64,000 nt of DNA from Rhodanobacter sp. ANJX3 (GTDB lineage Bacteria; Pseudomonadota; Gammaproteobacteria; Xanthomonadales; Rhodanobacteraceae): NCBI RefSeq assembly GCF_014200755.1, contig NZ_JACHCM010000008.1, positions 1-64,000 of the forward strand, written 5' to 3'. The translations under genes and the position numbers were made by a program. Below the pieces are notes generated by a model. It saw only the letters and a program-made list of their open reading frames with translations. It was not told the origin of the DNA and searched no databases. Of this stretch, positions 25,024-34,510 are shown piece after piece. The first letter of the stretch is position 1. Each line of letters starts with the position of its first letter.

Positions 25024-25770
25024 ATGAACACGGTCCTTATAACCGGCTGCTCGTCCGGCTTCGGCGTCGAGATTGCCCGCTATTTCCTCGACCGCGACTG
25101 GCAGGTCATCGCAACCATGCGCACGCCGCGCGACGACGTGCTGCCCCGCTCAGAACGCCTGCGCGTGCTGCCTCTTGACATCACCGATGCGCAGAGCATT
25201 CAGCAGCTCGTCGAGGTGGCAGGGCCGATCGATGTGCTGGTCAACAACGCCGGCTTTGGTGCGGGCTCGCCGGTCGAACTCACGCCGATGGCCACCGCGC
25301 GCGAGCTGTTCGAGACCAACACCTTCGGCACGCTGGCGATGACGCAGGCCTTTCTTCCGCAGTTCCGTCAGCGCGGCGCTGGCGTGATCGTCAATGTAAC
25401 GTCCAGCGTGACGCTCAAGGCGCTGCCACTGATAGGCATTTACAGCGCCAGCAAGGCAGCCGTGAACGCCTTCACTGCATCGCTGGCGGCGGAGGTCGAG
25501 CCGTTCGGCGTGCGCGTGCGGCTGGTGCTGCCGGGACGAGCGCCCGAAACCCGCTTCGGCGACAACGCCAGCACCCGCCTGCACGGCATGCACCACGAGG
25601 CCTACGCGGATTTGGCAGCCAGCGTTCTCGCCCGCATGCGCGACGAATCTGGCCCGGTCACGTACTCGTCCGACGTGGCCGAAGCCGTGTGGCGCGCCGC
25701 GACCGACCCATCGACGCCACTGCGCATTCCCGCAGGCGAGGATGCCGTGGCCTGGGCCAACGGCGGCTGA
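25024..25770 (+). CDS. short-chain dehydrogenase/reductase
   Basis: 248 residues; AGGAG nine bases before ATG 25024. Motifs TGCSSGFG, NNAG, VTSSV and YSASK are all present, so the enzyme should be active. The lack of an acidic residue after strand 2 and Arg in MRTPRDD suggests NADP preference, which is inference. Divergent from the cupin-AraC regulator. Substrate not predictable. Confidence 0.87.
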   Translation: MNTVLITGCSSGFGVEIARYFLDRDWQVIATMRTPRDDVLPRSERLRVLPLDITDAQSIQQLVEVAGPIDVLVNNAGFGAGSPVELTPMATARELFETNTFGTLAMTQAFLPQFRQRGAGVIVNVTSSVTLKALPLIGIYSASKAAVNAFTASLAAEVEPFGVRVRLVLPGRAPETRFGDNASTRLHGMHHEAYADLAASVLARMRDESGPVTYSSDVAEAVWRAATDPSTPLRIPAGEDAVAWANGG

Positions 25771-25782
25771 GGTGACGGACGG

Positions 25783-27300
25783 CTACATGCCGATGGACGG
25801 CGCGGCCTGCTGTGGCGACGACTGCTGCACGACTGGCTGGGTCGGTGCTTTGTCGGCCGTCTGCAGCGCCTGACTGCTTTGCGCCACCGGCGTGTGGACG
25901 GCTTGCGCCGTCTGCACCTGCGCGTAGTGCTTGTGCGCATCGTTCTGCACGGCGTAGGCGCGCGAGCCGTCCTCGTTGAGCACGACCTGATCGATTCGCG
26001 TCACGCCTTCGCGTTTCGCCGCCACGGTGAGCGCGGCGGCAAGGTTGTCGCTGTGCTGGTCGGGCTTTCGTCCCATGCGCGCATCGAGTTCGTACACGGC
26101 CTTTTGCGCCTGCACGTACAGCGCATGGTCGGGATGCGAGGTCTCTTCGAGGCTGGTCGTTTTGCCGGACTTCGCCTGCTGGTGGATGGCGGCGAGCGTC
26201 TTGGGTCCGGCGACGCCATCGACGGTGAGATGGTGATCGCGCTGAAACGCTTCCAGTGCCGCTTTCGTGCCGGGCCCGAAATCGCCATCGGCTTTCAGCG
26301 CATGCCCCTTGGTGTCGGTATAGCCGAGCGCGGCGAGTTCGCTCTGCAGCGTGCCGACGGCCTTGCCGTGACTTCCCGAGTGCAGTGCGCCGCTATCGTG
26401 GTGTGCGCGTGTGGGTGCCGACTGACCGATGGCTTTCAAGGCGGCCTGGATGTCCGGATCGGTTTTTTCGCTGGACGGATCGTAGATCGCGCTGCTCACT
26501 TTGCGGTTGGCCCGATCCAGCGCCTCCTTGTTCCCCGGTTGCCCATAGGCGTTGTCGTAGGCCTCGGCGATGGTGGCCGCCTTGGGGCCGTCGTAGAACC
26601 GCACGGCGGAGCGCAGGGCGTCGGCATGCTTGAGCACGTCGTCGTAGTTGCCGCCGTCTTTGAGGACTTTTTCGAAGCCGGCGATCTTGCCGGGTATCTG
26701 GTTTTCCGTTTTGGCCAGGATGCAGATCGTCTCGAAGCGCCGATCCTCCGGGATGTTCTTGCCGTACTTGTCGACGATGGCGGTGGCGTCCGCGGTGATG
26801 CTCTTGATCTGCGGATAATCGACGTTTTGATGGATCCACTGCTTGCCGTCGCTGGACGACGCCCATTGGTTGATGCTGTCGCGCGTGTGGGTGTCGATGA
26901 AGTGGATCGACGAATGTTGCCCCTGACCGTCGCCGTGCGAGAGCAGATCCTTGCGCAGTGCGGTCAGATCGCCGGTGTAGGGCAAGTTGTGCGTTTTTGC
27001 ATAGGCCGAGCTCTGTTCGATGATGGCATCGACATAGGTTTTCTCGCCCGGCTTCAACGGGCGGTCGCTGGCTGAGCCCAGCGGCCGCAGCCCCTGCTGG
27101 CCGAGGTCGACTTGAATCGTGCCTATGCTGTAACCGCTGTTGGATGCCACAGCGCTCACGTCGCCCCAGTCGGCGTTTCGAACGCCGGCAACGGACAATC
27201 GATAGGAATCCGAGGGGCCGCCCTCCGTGCCTCGGCCGACCACGAAATACACCGCGCCGGCGGTGGAATCGATGTTGCGGGTGTCGATGCGATCCGTCAT
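25783..27300 (-). CDS. putative type IV secretion antibacterial effector (X-Tfe) with PG-binding domain and XVIPCD
   Basis: 505 residues with GGAGG before the ATG. Residues ~1-290 are a probable peptidoglycan hydrolase domain (VYFVVGRGTEGGPS, NSGYSIGTIQVDLGQ), residues ~308-372 a PG_binding_1 domain (GTLQSELAALGY ... DGDFGPGTKAALEAFQ), and ~389-452 the XVIPCD signal (HPDHALYVQAQ, HSDNLAAALTVAAK, VVLNEDGSRAYAVQ) with a Gln-rich tail. XVIPCD binds VirD4 of the Xanthomonadales bacteria-killing T4SS. The LprI-like gene 27 bp upstream on the same strand is the likely immunity partner. No T4SS genes lie in the window. Confidence 0.87.
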   Translation of the reverse strand: MTDRIDTRNIDSTAGAVYFVVGRGTEGGPSDSYRLSVAGVRNADWGDVSAVASNSGYSIGTIQVDLGQQGLRPLGSASDRPLKPGEKTYVDAIIEQSSAYAKTHNLPYTGDLTALRKDLLSHGDGQGQHSSIHFIDTHTRDSINQWASSSDGKQWIHQNVDYPQIKSITADATAIVDKYGKNIPEDRRFETICILAKTENQIPGKIAGFEKVLKDGGNYDDVLKHADALRSAVRFYDGPKAATIAEAYDNAYGQPGNKEALDRANRKVSSAIYDPSSEKTDPDIQAALKAIGQSAPTRAHHDSGALHSGSHGKAVGTLQSELAALGYTDTKGHALKADGDFGPGTKAALEAFQRDHHLTVDGVAGPKTLAAIHQQAKSGKTTSLEETSHPDHALYVQAQKAVYELDARMGRKPDQHSDNLAAALTVAAKREGVTRIDQVVLNEDGSRAYAVQNDAHKHYAQVQTAQAVHTPVAQSSQALQTADKAPTQPVVQQSSPQQAAPSIGM

Positions 27301-27327
27301 GGCATGCCTCCAGGCAGCGTAATTGGG

Positions 27328-27777
27328 TCAGAGCTGGGCCAGCGTAAGGTAACTATCCAGTGCATTGGCTCGGGTGCAGAGTCGGGCCAGCTTGTTTTCC
27401 AGCTGCTGCGCGTTCTCTGCCTGCGAGTCGCCGTAAAGTTTGGACTCGAACGCTTCATCCTTGGCGGTGGACTGCACCCAGGCACGTTCGGCGTCGATCA
27501 GTGCCGCTTTGGCGTCCGGTTTCAGGGCGCCGAGCAGGGCCTTGTACGTTTTGTTGAGGCGAGCATCCTGCACCTTCATTTCGCTGCTCATGCACGCGTC
27601 GCTGGCGAGCGCATTGTCGCCGGCCGACGTCTGGCAGGAAATATAGGCGGGCGACATGCCCTTGAGATGCGTGAGGCCGGGATCGTCGTTGCCGGACGGC
27701 GCGGCGGCAAACGCGGCAAGTGGCCCGCAGCCCATCAACAAAGTCAGAGCCAGAGCGAAAGGTTTCCTTGAGGACAT
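27328..27777 (-). CDS. LprI/DUF1311-type lysozyme inhibitor, likely immunity protein
   Basis: 149 residues, GGGAG before the ATG, signal peptide (ALALTLLMGCGPLAAFA). The mature part has the DUF1311 pattern: CMSSEMKVQDARLNKTYKAL, then AERAWVQSTAKDEAF and paired Cys (SCQTS, ARLC). LprI-type proteins inhibit lysozyme-like hydrolases in the periplasm. Being immediately upstream of the PG-binding XVIPCD effector, it probably protects the producer from that enzyme. Assignment of the pair is inferred from position and domains. Confidence 0.85.
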   Translation of the reverse strand: MSSRKPFALALTLLMGCGPLAAFAAAPSGNDDPGLTHLKGMSPAYISCQTSAGDNALASDACMSSEMKVQDARLNKTYKALLGALKPDAKAALIDAERAWVQSTAKDEAFESKLYGDSQAENAQQLENKLARLCTRANALDSYLTLAQL

Positions 27778-27986
27778 GGTGTTTCTCCCGGGTTGCGCCG
27801 ATGCACAGCATAAAACGCCATGGATGAAATTGGCATGTCAACGGTTTCGGACGACGACAAACGCTGGTCTGACGCGGTGTTACCCCGGCGGCAGGCCATG
27901 CCGAAAAGCGCGCATGACGGGTACACGAAACGCTCGATGCAGGTTTGTCTGCAGCTTCACGCTGGCGCGCTTATCTTGCTGGGCGG

Positions 27987-29060
27987 CTAAAGATGATCGG
28001 CAAAGAACGCTTGTGCGGTGGCGATCGCCATCGCGTGAGTGGTCGACTGGGGTACGTGAAACTGCTTGCAGAGCGGCTCGCGCTCCACGCCCAGCGCTGT
28101 GCAGTCGGCCAGAAAATCGTAGTGGCCCACGCCAGGCAGCACTTTCAGGGTGGCGTGCGGCAGCAACGTTGCGGCCAGCCTGCCATTGCTGGCCGGCGGC
28201 GCCACCGGATCGGCATCGCCGAGCAGAATGCCGATCGGTGTGTCCAGCGCATGCAGGCTGGACGGGGCGATCGCTTCGATGGCGCCGGGCGCCATGACGA
28301 ACACGGCACGAACGTCGGGTATCGCATAGTCGTCGCCGGCATGCTTTGCCAGTGCCGCCAGCGGTGGCGTCTTCAGCGCCTGCTCTCGCGTCGCTATGGT
28401 TTGATCGGGCGCCTCGGCCTGCGGCATGCATGTCGCATCGGTGGCGTGCGAGCGGCAGAACTGGATGATGTGGTCGAGGTCGACCCGCGCGCCCGCGCTC
28501 ACCAAGGCGGTGAAGCCACCCAGCGAAAAGCCGGCCACGCCGAGTCGCTGTGTATCCAGATGCGGTTTGATCTGCTTGTCGGTGATGACGGTATCGAGCG
28601 CCATGCGCAGATCGACCGCGCGCTCCCATATCAGCACGCTGCCGGCGATGGTCATCGGGTCGCGACCGTTATTGCCTGGATGATCCACCGCGATGACGAC
28701 GTTGCCGGCGCGCGCCAGCGCCGTACCGAACCAGGCCATCATCCGCGCGCTGCCGCCGAAACCGTGCGAGAGCAGGATCACCGGGTGCCGGCCCGACGCG
28801 AACGGCGCGTCGGCAGCGGCACTGCCGGCGGCGAACAGGGGTTGATCCGGTGGGCCGATCGGCAGCGGTGTTTCGCGCACGCCGTCGACGGCGGGATACC
28901 ACACGGTAATGCGCAGCGCGTCGCTGTGCTGCGCATCGCGAAGCGCGGCGCTTGGTAGGTGTGCCACACGATGGATTTCGCCGACGGCGCTCGCGCGTGC
29001 CGTGGTGCAAACGCCTAGCCACGCGGCAGCCAAGGCGATCAAAAGGGTACGGGCGGTCAT
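27987..29060 (-). CDS. exported alpha/beta hydrolase, dienelactone hydrolase-like
   Basis: ATG 29060 has GAGGA just upstream and opens a signal peptide (RTLLIALAAAWLGVCTTARA). The 357-residue protein has HGFGG oxyanion region, the nucleophile elbow G-F-S-L-G-G, an Asp in LGDADPVAP and His in GVGHYDFL, completing the triad. The closest familiar types are platelet-activating-factor acetylhydrolase/dienelactone hydrolase-like esterases. Its stop is followed by ~210 bp of intergenic sequence. Its ATG lies 25 bp after the stop of the AraC gene on the same strand. Confidence 0.82.
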   Translation of the reverse strand: MTARTLLIALAAAWLGVCTTARASAVGEIHRVAHLPSAALRDAQHSDALRITVWYPAVDGVRETPLPIGPPDQPLFAAGSAAADAPFASGRHPVILLSHGFGGSARMMAWFGTALARAGNVVIAVDHPGNNGRDPMTIAGSVLIWERAVDLRMALDTVITDKQIKPHLDTQRLGVAGFSLGGFTALVSAGARVDLDHIIQFCRSHATDATCMPQAEAPDQTIATREQALKTPPLAALAKHAGDDYAIPDVRAVFVMAPGAIEAIAPSSLHALDTPIGILLGDADPVAPPASNGRLAATLLPHATLKVLPGVGHYDFLADCTALGVEREPLCKQFHVPQSTTHAMAIATAQAFFADHL

Positions 29061-29085
29061 GCGGTCCTCGTCGATGCTGATGGGT

Positions 29086-29916
29086 TCATGCTTGCAGGGG
29101 CAGCCAGATCTCGACATCGCCGATGCCGGTGGCATCGTCGAAGTCCGCGCTGTATTTCTCGAAATCGGGCGCGTCGGCGGCGCGAAGGCCCGAGCGCGGC
29201 AGCCAGTCGACGACGAAGGCTTGCCAGGTACGGCGGATGTCGGAAATATGGCCGCGATGCGTGGCCACGACATACTCGCGCGCCGGTAGTCGCAAGGTGC
29301 TCAACGCGGGGTCGAGACCGCTAAAGCTCGGTACGTCGACACCGGCGATGTATTCGAAGCTGCCCTCGTCGTCGCTGTTGCAGAACACGCCGAACGCGAT
29401 GCCTTTCGGCGGCAGCGTCGCCGCGTGGTGCAGCGACAGCCTTTGCCACTGCGCCGGAATGCCCTGCGTAGTATCCGAGGTGTAGCGGCAGCCCAGGCCG
29501 GCGATCAGGCGAATGCCGTCGCGCGCCAGACGCGGCCGATCCAGCACGACGTTCGGGCCGTCCGGGCTGCGCCAGGGTTCGACCAGCCCAAGCTCGGCTA
29601 CCGAGCCGCGCTCGCGCACGCTCGCTGGACTCAGGCCGAACTGCTCGCCGAAGGCTCGCGTGAACGCTTCATGCGAGCCGTAGCCGCTGGTGAGCGCTAC
29701 CTCCAAAATATCCGGCGCACCACCGGCCAGCCTGTGCGCGGCCTCGCTCAGCCGGCGCGCGCGCAGGTAGCGCATCACCGAGCAGCCGATCATCGTCTGA
29801 AACAGCCGCGCCAAATGAAACGGCGAGACGCCGGCTACGTCGGCGATAACGCCAAGCGAAAGATCCTCGCTGTAATGGCTTTCGATGAACCAGAGCGCTT
29901 TTTCGGCAGCCGCCAT
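29086..29916 (-). CDS. AraC-family regulator with GyrI-like effector domain
   Basis: 276 residues. The N-terminus carries both AraC helix-turn-helices (LSLGVIADVAGVSPFHLARL and LEVALTSGYGSHEAFTRAF), and the C-terminal ~150 residues are a GyrI-like small-molecule domain (LPAREYVVATHRGHISDI ... VEIWLPLQ). This is the Rob/SoxS-with-GyrI architecture found in stress and drug regulators. It precedes the hydrolase gene by 25 bp and may share its transcript. Confidence 0.85.
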   Translation of the reverse strand: MAAAEKALWFIESHYSEDLSLGVIADVAGVSPFHLARLFQTMIGCSVMRYLRARRLSEAAHRLAGGAPDILEVALTSGYGSHEAFTRAFGEQFGLSPASVRERGSVAELGLVEPWRSPDGPNVVLDRPRLARDGIRLIAGLGCRYTSDTTQGIPAQWQRLSLHHAATLPPKGIAFGVFCNSDDEGSFEYIAGVDVPSFSGLDPALSTLRLPAREYVVATHRGHISDIRRTWQAFVVDWLPRSGLRAADAPDFEKYSADFDDATGIGDVEIWLPLQA

Positions 29917-30071
29917 CTCAGACCCGGTGGTGGAATCGACCGCTGCAGATTAATGGCAGGCGAGGGCGGCGCGTTTGATCGTTCTTGCGCCTGGAGAAAA
30001 GGCGTCGAGAATGATTTGTAAGGGTCGCTCCCGGTCGGGGTCCTGGTAATGCAGCCTGTGTTTACAACCGC

Positions 30072-30848
30072 TCAGTTGTCGTTGCCGTTGAGCATCGAGC
30101 CGACGATGCCGCCGAGCAGGCCGCCGCCCATACCGACCGATGCCGCCCGTCCACCGCCACCGCTGCTGGGCAGATATTCGGCGATCTGGTGCGCGAGGCG
30201 GGAGATCGGCAGGGTCTGCAACCAGACGGTGCCGGGGCCGGTGAGCGCCGCGAGAAAAATGCCGTCGCCGCCGAAGATCGCGTTCTTGATACCGGGCACC
30301 GTGGTGATCTGAAAACCGACCGACGCCTGAAACGCACCGACATGGCCCGGATGCACGCGCAAGGTTTCGCCAGGCGCCAGATTTTTCTGGATCAGCTCAC
30401 CGGAAAGCTCCAGCCACGCGGTCCCGTTGCCGCCGATCTTCTGCAGCAGAAAGCCATCGCCGCCGAAGATGCCGGCACCCAGCGACTGCTGAAAGCCCAC
30501 GCCGAGGGTGACCTGCGGCGTGGCGCAGAGAAAGCCGTGCCGGTGTACCAGATATTCGTTGGACGGGCTTACCGGTACCGGCACGATATGTCCTGGCACC
30601 TTGGTGGCGAACGCGACCTCGCCGGGCCGCTGCACGGCGCGGTATTCGGTCATGAAGAAACTACCACCGCCGACCGCGCGCTTGAACATGCCCATCAGCC
30701 CACCGCCGCCGCCCATCTGGGTGTGCGTGGTCATCTGGATCGATGCGGTCATCCACGACAGCTCGCCGCTCTCGGCGAACACGCTGTCGTTGGGATCGAG
30801 CTGCACTTCCAGCACGGGCATGACTGTGCCTTGGATACGGGTCTGCAT
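30072..30848 (-). CDS. AIM24/TIGR00266-family protein
   Basis: 258 residues from ATG 30848 with AGGAGG seven bases upstream. It shows the AIM24 pattern: beta-rich repeats with Gly-rich turns (FAESGELSWMTASIQM, GGGGGLMGMFKRAVGGGSFF, FGGDGFLLQKI, FGGDGIFLAAL) and a Gly-rich C-terminus. Family members are conserved but of unknown biochemical role. No signal peptide. Confidence 0.85.
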   Translation of the reverse strand: MQTRIQGTVMPVLEVQLDPNDSVFAESGELSWMTASIQMTTHTQMGGGGGLMGMFKRAVGGGSFFMTEYRAVQRPGEVAFATKVPGHIVPVPVSPSNEYLVHRHGFLCATPQVTLGVGFQQSLGAGIFGGDGFLLQKIGGNGTAWLELSGELIQKNLAPGETLRVHPGHVGAFQASVGFQITTVPGIKNAIFGGDGIFLAALTGPGTVWLQTLPISRLAHQIAEYLPSSGGGGRAASVGMGGGLLGGIVGSMLNGNDN

Positions 30849-31072
30849 GAGGCGTCCTCCTGATAGTTGGCGTTGACCGGTTGCCCCTGGCGTCGGGCGA
30901 CCACCGGCAATTCGGCAATGGCTAGCGGATAGTACGCCGCTGCTGCCTCTTCTGGTCGCCGTCATTCGCTTGGGTCTCGAGAGAACGCTTGCGCCACTTG
31001 CCGCTGTGCGAACCGCTTCCGCACCTGACGGTGGTGCAGACGTCTTCGGCGCACTGTTTTTGATGCTGCTGC

Positions 31073-32713
31073 CTAACTGACGCCGGTGTGACCGTTCAAG
31101 ACGATTTTCACCTTGCGCGCCAGCTCGGCGCGGCCGTAAGGCTTGTGGATGACGTCGAACTCGCTGCCGCGCGTATCGGTACGCTCGATGGACGAGTCGG
31201 CGTAGCCGGTGGTCAACAGTACCTTGAGACGGGGCAGGCGCTGGCAGGCCTTGCGTGCGAGCATCACGCCGTTCATGCCGCCGGGCATGATCAGGTCGGT
31301 GAAGAGCAGATCGTAGTGCGGGTTCGCATCGATGGCGTGCAACGCGTCGGTCGCATTGTTGGCGACCGTTACGCGGTAGCCGTACTCCTCCAGGATATCT
31401 CTGGCCAACACGGCCACGTCTTCGCGATCCTCCACGACAAGGACATGTTCGCGACCGCTGTGCGGCACGACCTTTTCTTTCAACACGGCCGCCGGCGAGT
31501 GCTCCAGCGCTTCGCTGGCGGGAAAGAACAGGCGCACGGAGGTTCCGACGTTTTCCTCGGAGTCGATCAGCACCGTACCGCCGGACTGGCGCACGAAGCC
31601 GTACACCATCGACAGCCCGAGGCCGGTGCCTTTGCCTTCTTCCTTCGTGGTGAAAAAAGGATCCATGACGCGCTTTTTGATTTCCAGCGGCATGCCGGCA
31701 CCGTTGTCCGATAGGGCAATGACGACGTATTTGCCGGGTTTCAGATCGATACTTTCATATTTGTTGCCGTGGACGACGCTGACGTTTTCCGTCTTGATGC
31801 GTATCAGCTGATCGTCAAGCCCGGCCATCGCATCGCGTGCATTGATGACGATGTTGAGCATGGCCACTTCGCACTGCGTCGAGTCGATGCGCGCGTTCAA
31901 CAGGTCGGGCGCCAGATCCAGCTCAAGCTCGGCCGATTCACCGAGTGCACGCGACATCATCTCGTGCATGTTCTCGATCAAGTGATTGACGTTGACCATG
32001 CGTCCCTCGAGCTGCTGCTTGCGCGCGAAAGCCAGCAGCTGCTTGGTCAGCGTGCCGGCGCGCTCCACCGCTTTTTGGCAGATGTCTATCTGGCGATGCA
32101 GTTTCGGCCGGTCGACGTCGGGTCGGTCGATACCGTGCCCAATGCCCTCGAGAAAGCCGGTCAGCACCTGCAGAATATTGTTGAAATCGTGCGCAATGCC
32201 GCCGGTGAGCTGGCCCAGCGCCTCCATTTTCTGCGACTGGCGCAGGGCATCTTCGGCATCGCGGCGGCGGCTGACGTCGAGCTGCGAAGCGAAGAAATAA
32301 ACCAGGTTGCCCTGCTTGTCGTAGACCGGCGAAATAAACAGCGCGTTCCAGAAGGTAGAGCCGTCCTTACGATAGTTGAGAATTTCGGTGGCGTATTGGC
32401 GCCGCTGTTGCACGGCGGCGCGAATGCCCGCGACAACTTCGGCATCGGTATCCTTGCCTTGCAGAAAGCGACAGTTCTGCCCGACGATTTCATCCACCGT
32501 GTAGCCGGTCATACGCAAAAACGCCTTGTTGGCGAAGATGATCGGGTTGTCCGGCCGGTGCGGATCGGTCACCGTCATCGGCATGCGGGTGATTTCGACC
32601 GCGGCGAAAAACATGTCCTCACCCGGATGATCCATGCCGGTGTAGGAAATGGCAGCGGCGGGCGAGGTGGGCTCCGGGAAATCGGGTGGCTTGACGTCGG
32701 TCGATTCGATCAT
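31073..32713 (-). CDS. LOV-domain hybrid histidine kinase with C-terminal receiver (blue-light sensor)
   Basis: 546 residues from ATG 32713. Residues ~30-145 are a LOV/PAS domain with the flavin-adduct motif GQNCRFLQG, Cys81 being the photoreactive residue. Then come a dimerisation helix with phospho-acceptor His175 (GGIAHDFNN), the kinase domain with N box (NIVINARDA), G1 (DNGAGM) and G2 (GTGLGLS), and a receiver with Asp473 (FTDLIMPGG). Light should form a flavin-Cys adduct and switch kinase output. No cognate regulator or phytochrome gene is adjacent. The ribosome site is weak. Confidence 0.9.
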   Translation of the reverse strand: MIESTDVKPPDFPEPTSPAAAISYTGMDHPGEDMFFAAVEITRMPMTVTDPHRPDNPIIFANKAFLRMTGYTVDEIVGQNCRFLQGKDTDAEVVAGIRAAVQQRRQYATEILNYRKDGSTFWNALFISPVYDKQGNLVYFFASQLDVSRRRDAEDALRQSQKMEALGQLTGGIAHDFNNILQVLTGFLEGIGHGIDRPDVDRPKLHRQIDICQKAVERAGTLTKQLLAFARKQQLEGRMVNVNHLIENMHEMMSRALGESAELELDLAPDLLNARIDSTQCEVAMLNIVINARDAMAGLDDQLIRIKTENVSVVHGNKYESIDLKPGKYVVIALSDNGAGMPLEIKKRVMDPFFTTKEEGKGTGLGLSMVYGFVRQSGGTVLIDSEENVGTSVRLFFPASEALEHSPAAVLKEKVVPHSGREHVLVVEDREDVAVLARDILEEYGYRVTVANNATDALHAIDANPHYDLLFTDLIMPGGMNGVMLARKACQRLPRLKVLLTTGYADSSIERTDTRGSEFDVIHKPYGRAELARKVKIVLNGHTGVS

Positions 32714-32979
32714 GGATGGGCTCTGGCTTTGATTCGTCGATTTGAAAAGAGTTGACCTGTGCGGCAAGGCAAGGCTCGCCGGCGAGAGATCGCCTCTAAC
32801 CGTTTGCACCCGATATTTCGACACCATCCATGCCGCACAAGGCGGGCGTCACGCGGCGTGGATGTTTCCACCCCCTTCCCGTTAAGCTCGGTGAAGAAAA
32901 CGTGCCTGCAGGAAAAACCGCTGGCCGCCATTCGAACGGCGCCAGCAAGCCGATGGGCCTCAATCAAAGGAGTTGTTCG

Positions 32980-33381
32980 ATGGAGCTAGCGACGATCGAC
33001 GGTTCCTGCCACTGCGGTTCGGTGCGATGGCATCTCGACCACACGCCCGACAGCGCCACGGCGTGCAATTGCACGGTCTGCCGCCGTTACGGCGTGCTCT
33101 GGGCTTACGGTCACGAGAACGACGGCGTGCGAATCTCGGGGAACACGCGGGCTTACTGGCGCGGCGGCGGGATCGAGTTTCATTTCTGCGCGGTGTGCGG
33201 CGGCGTGGCCTACTGGCGCGGTCGCGAGACGGACGCGACGGGGCAGCGTCGGATCGGTGTCAATCTGCGCATGGCCGAGCCCGCATCGGTGGCGCCCATT
33301 CCCATCGAGCACCTCGACGGGCTGGACACGTTCGAGCCCCTGCCGCGCGATGGTCGCTGTGTCGGTGACTATTGGTTCTAG
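32980..33381 (+). CDS. GFA (CENP-V/GFA) family zinc-binding protein
   Basis: 133 residues from ATG 32980, AAAGGAG eight bases upstream. The Cys pairs typical of the GFA fold are clear: GSCHCGSV, NCTVCRR and HFCAVCG, which bind structural and catalytic zinc. Members include glutathione-dependent formaldehyde-activating enzyme and many proteins of unknown role. No formaldehyde pathway gene is nearby, so the substrate is open. Confidence 0.85.
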   Translation: MELATIDGSCHCGSVRWHLDHTPDSATACNCTVCRRYGVLWAYGHENDGVRISGNTRAYWRGGGIEFHFCAVCGGVAYWRGRETDATGQRRIGVNLRMAEPASVAPIPIEHLDGLDTFEPLPRDGRCVGDYWF

Positions 33382-33441
33382 CGCAAGCGATTCCGCCATG
33401 CGTGCATCTCGGCGCGCGTTACCGGCTGCTAATCTGCGCGC

Positions 33442-34047
33442 ATGATCAACGCACGCCGTTCCACCATGATTGGACGACTCGGCATCGCCTTTTTTGCGCT
33501 TGGCCTGCTGGCCTTGAGCGGGTGCGCCACCACGGCGCCGCCGCGCAACAGCCAGAGCATTTGCCAGGTTTTCGATCAGTACCCGAGCTGGTATCGCGAT
33601 GCTCTCGCAGCACAGAAGCGGTGGGGCACGCCGGTGAATGTGCTGATGGCCTTTGTCCAGCGGGAATCCGATTTCCGCGGCAAGGCGCGCCCGGATCGAC
33701 CGCACTTTCTTTTTATTCCGCTACCGCGCCGGTCCAGCGCCTATGGTTATGCGCAGGCGCAGGATCCGGTATGGAAGGAGTATCGGAGGGAAAACAGCGG
33801 CTGGTTCAAGAGCCGCAAAAACATGAACAACTCGCTCGATTTCCTCGGCTGGTACACCGACCGCATCCATCGCGAGCTGGCCATCTCGAAGTGGGATCCG
33901 AAGAATCTCTACCTTGCTTATCATGAGGGTATCGGCGGTTATCGCAGCGGCCAGTGGAAGCACGATGCCCACCTGCTGCAGACTGCCGACGTCGTCGACA
34001 ACCTGGCGCGAGCGTACGGTGCGCAGCTGCGGCAGTGCAGGCAGTGA
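33442..34047 (+). CDS. lytic transglycosylase-like lipoprotein
   Basis: A lipoprotein signal (IAFFALGLLALSGC) sets it in the outer or inner membrane; start could be ATG 33442 or ATG 33466. The soluble part resembles SLT-type muramidases: the catalytic-Glu segment VQRESDFRGKA, then SSAYGYAQA, and LAYHEGIGGYRSG. It should cleave the glycan strands of peptidoglycan. 201 residues, compact for the family. It is followed by gene debris and not obviously part of an operon. Confidence 0.82.
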   Translation: MINARRSTMIGRLGIAFFALGLLALSGCATTAPPRNSQSICQVFDQYPSWYRDALAAQKRWGTPVNVLMAFVQRESDFRGKARPDRPHFLFIPLPRRSSAYGYAQAQDPVWKEYRRENSGWFKSRKNMNNSLDFLGWYTDRIHRELAISKWDPKNLYLAYHEGIGGYRSGQWKHDAHLLQTADVVDNLARAYGAQLRQCRQ

Positions 34048-34116
34048 GAAAGAACGATCGGAGCGCGCGTTTCCTCAGTGAGCCGTTTTTAGGCTTCTAT
34101 AGGATTTCACTCTACG

Positions 34117-34510
34117 TTTGAAACGAAACGAAGCGGCATCCCGATCGTTCTGTGCATGCTCGCGGCTCCTTTGTTGCCGCCCAGTCCGGTACTCGCCGAA
34201 AAAGTGTCGGAGATCGGCATCGATCGCTCCGGATTGAGCAGGCAGGACGAAGCCACGCGAGAAAAGACGCTAAACGATATTCGTACGCTTCATGCCATTT
34301 GGTTTCGTGACGGACCGACCTCCGGCTCGCCGCAGCGTCGATCTGTGGGAAGGAGTGCCGGACGGGTTCGCCGGCTCGATGGGTCGACTGGATGGCGCGG
34401 GTCAGGCACTAGCCGCTATCGCTGCTTTTCTGTCCGGGCCCATGGCCGCTTTCCATGTCTCAGCTAGCGTCTGTTATCTGCGCTATGCCTCAGGCACCCA
34501 CGACCCATGA
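34117..34510 (+). pseudogene. truncated/frameshifted gene fragment, possibly a glycoside hydrolase N-terminus
   Basis: From ~34117 the frame encodes a signal peptide-like segment (IPIVLCMLAAPLLPPSPVLA) and then EKVSEIGIDRSGLSRQDE and TLNDIRTLHAIWFRDGPTSG, which reads like the first beta/alpha unit of a TIM-barrel enzyme. Coding character is then lost in this frame near 34325 and another frame looks better for a while, without a full domain. No ATG at the true start. Covers the gap 34048-34489, in which I see nothing else. Confidence 0.4.
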
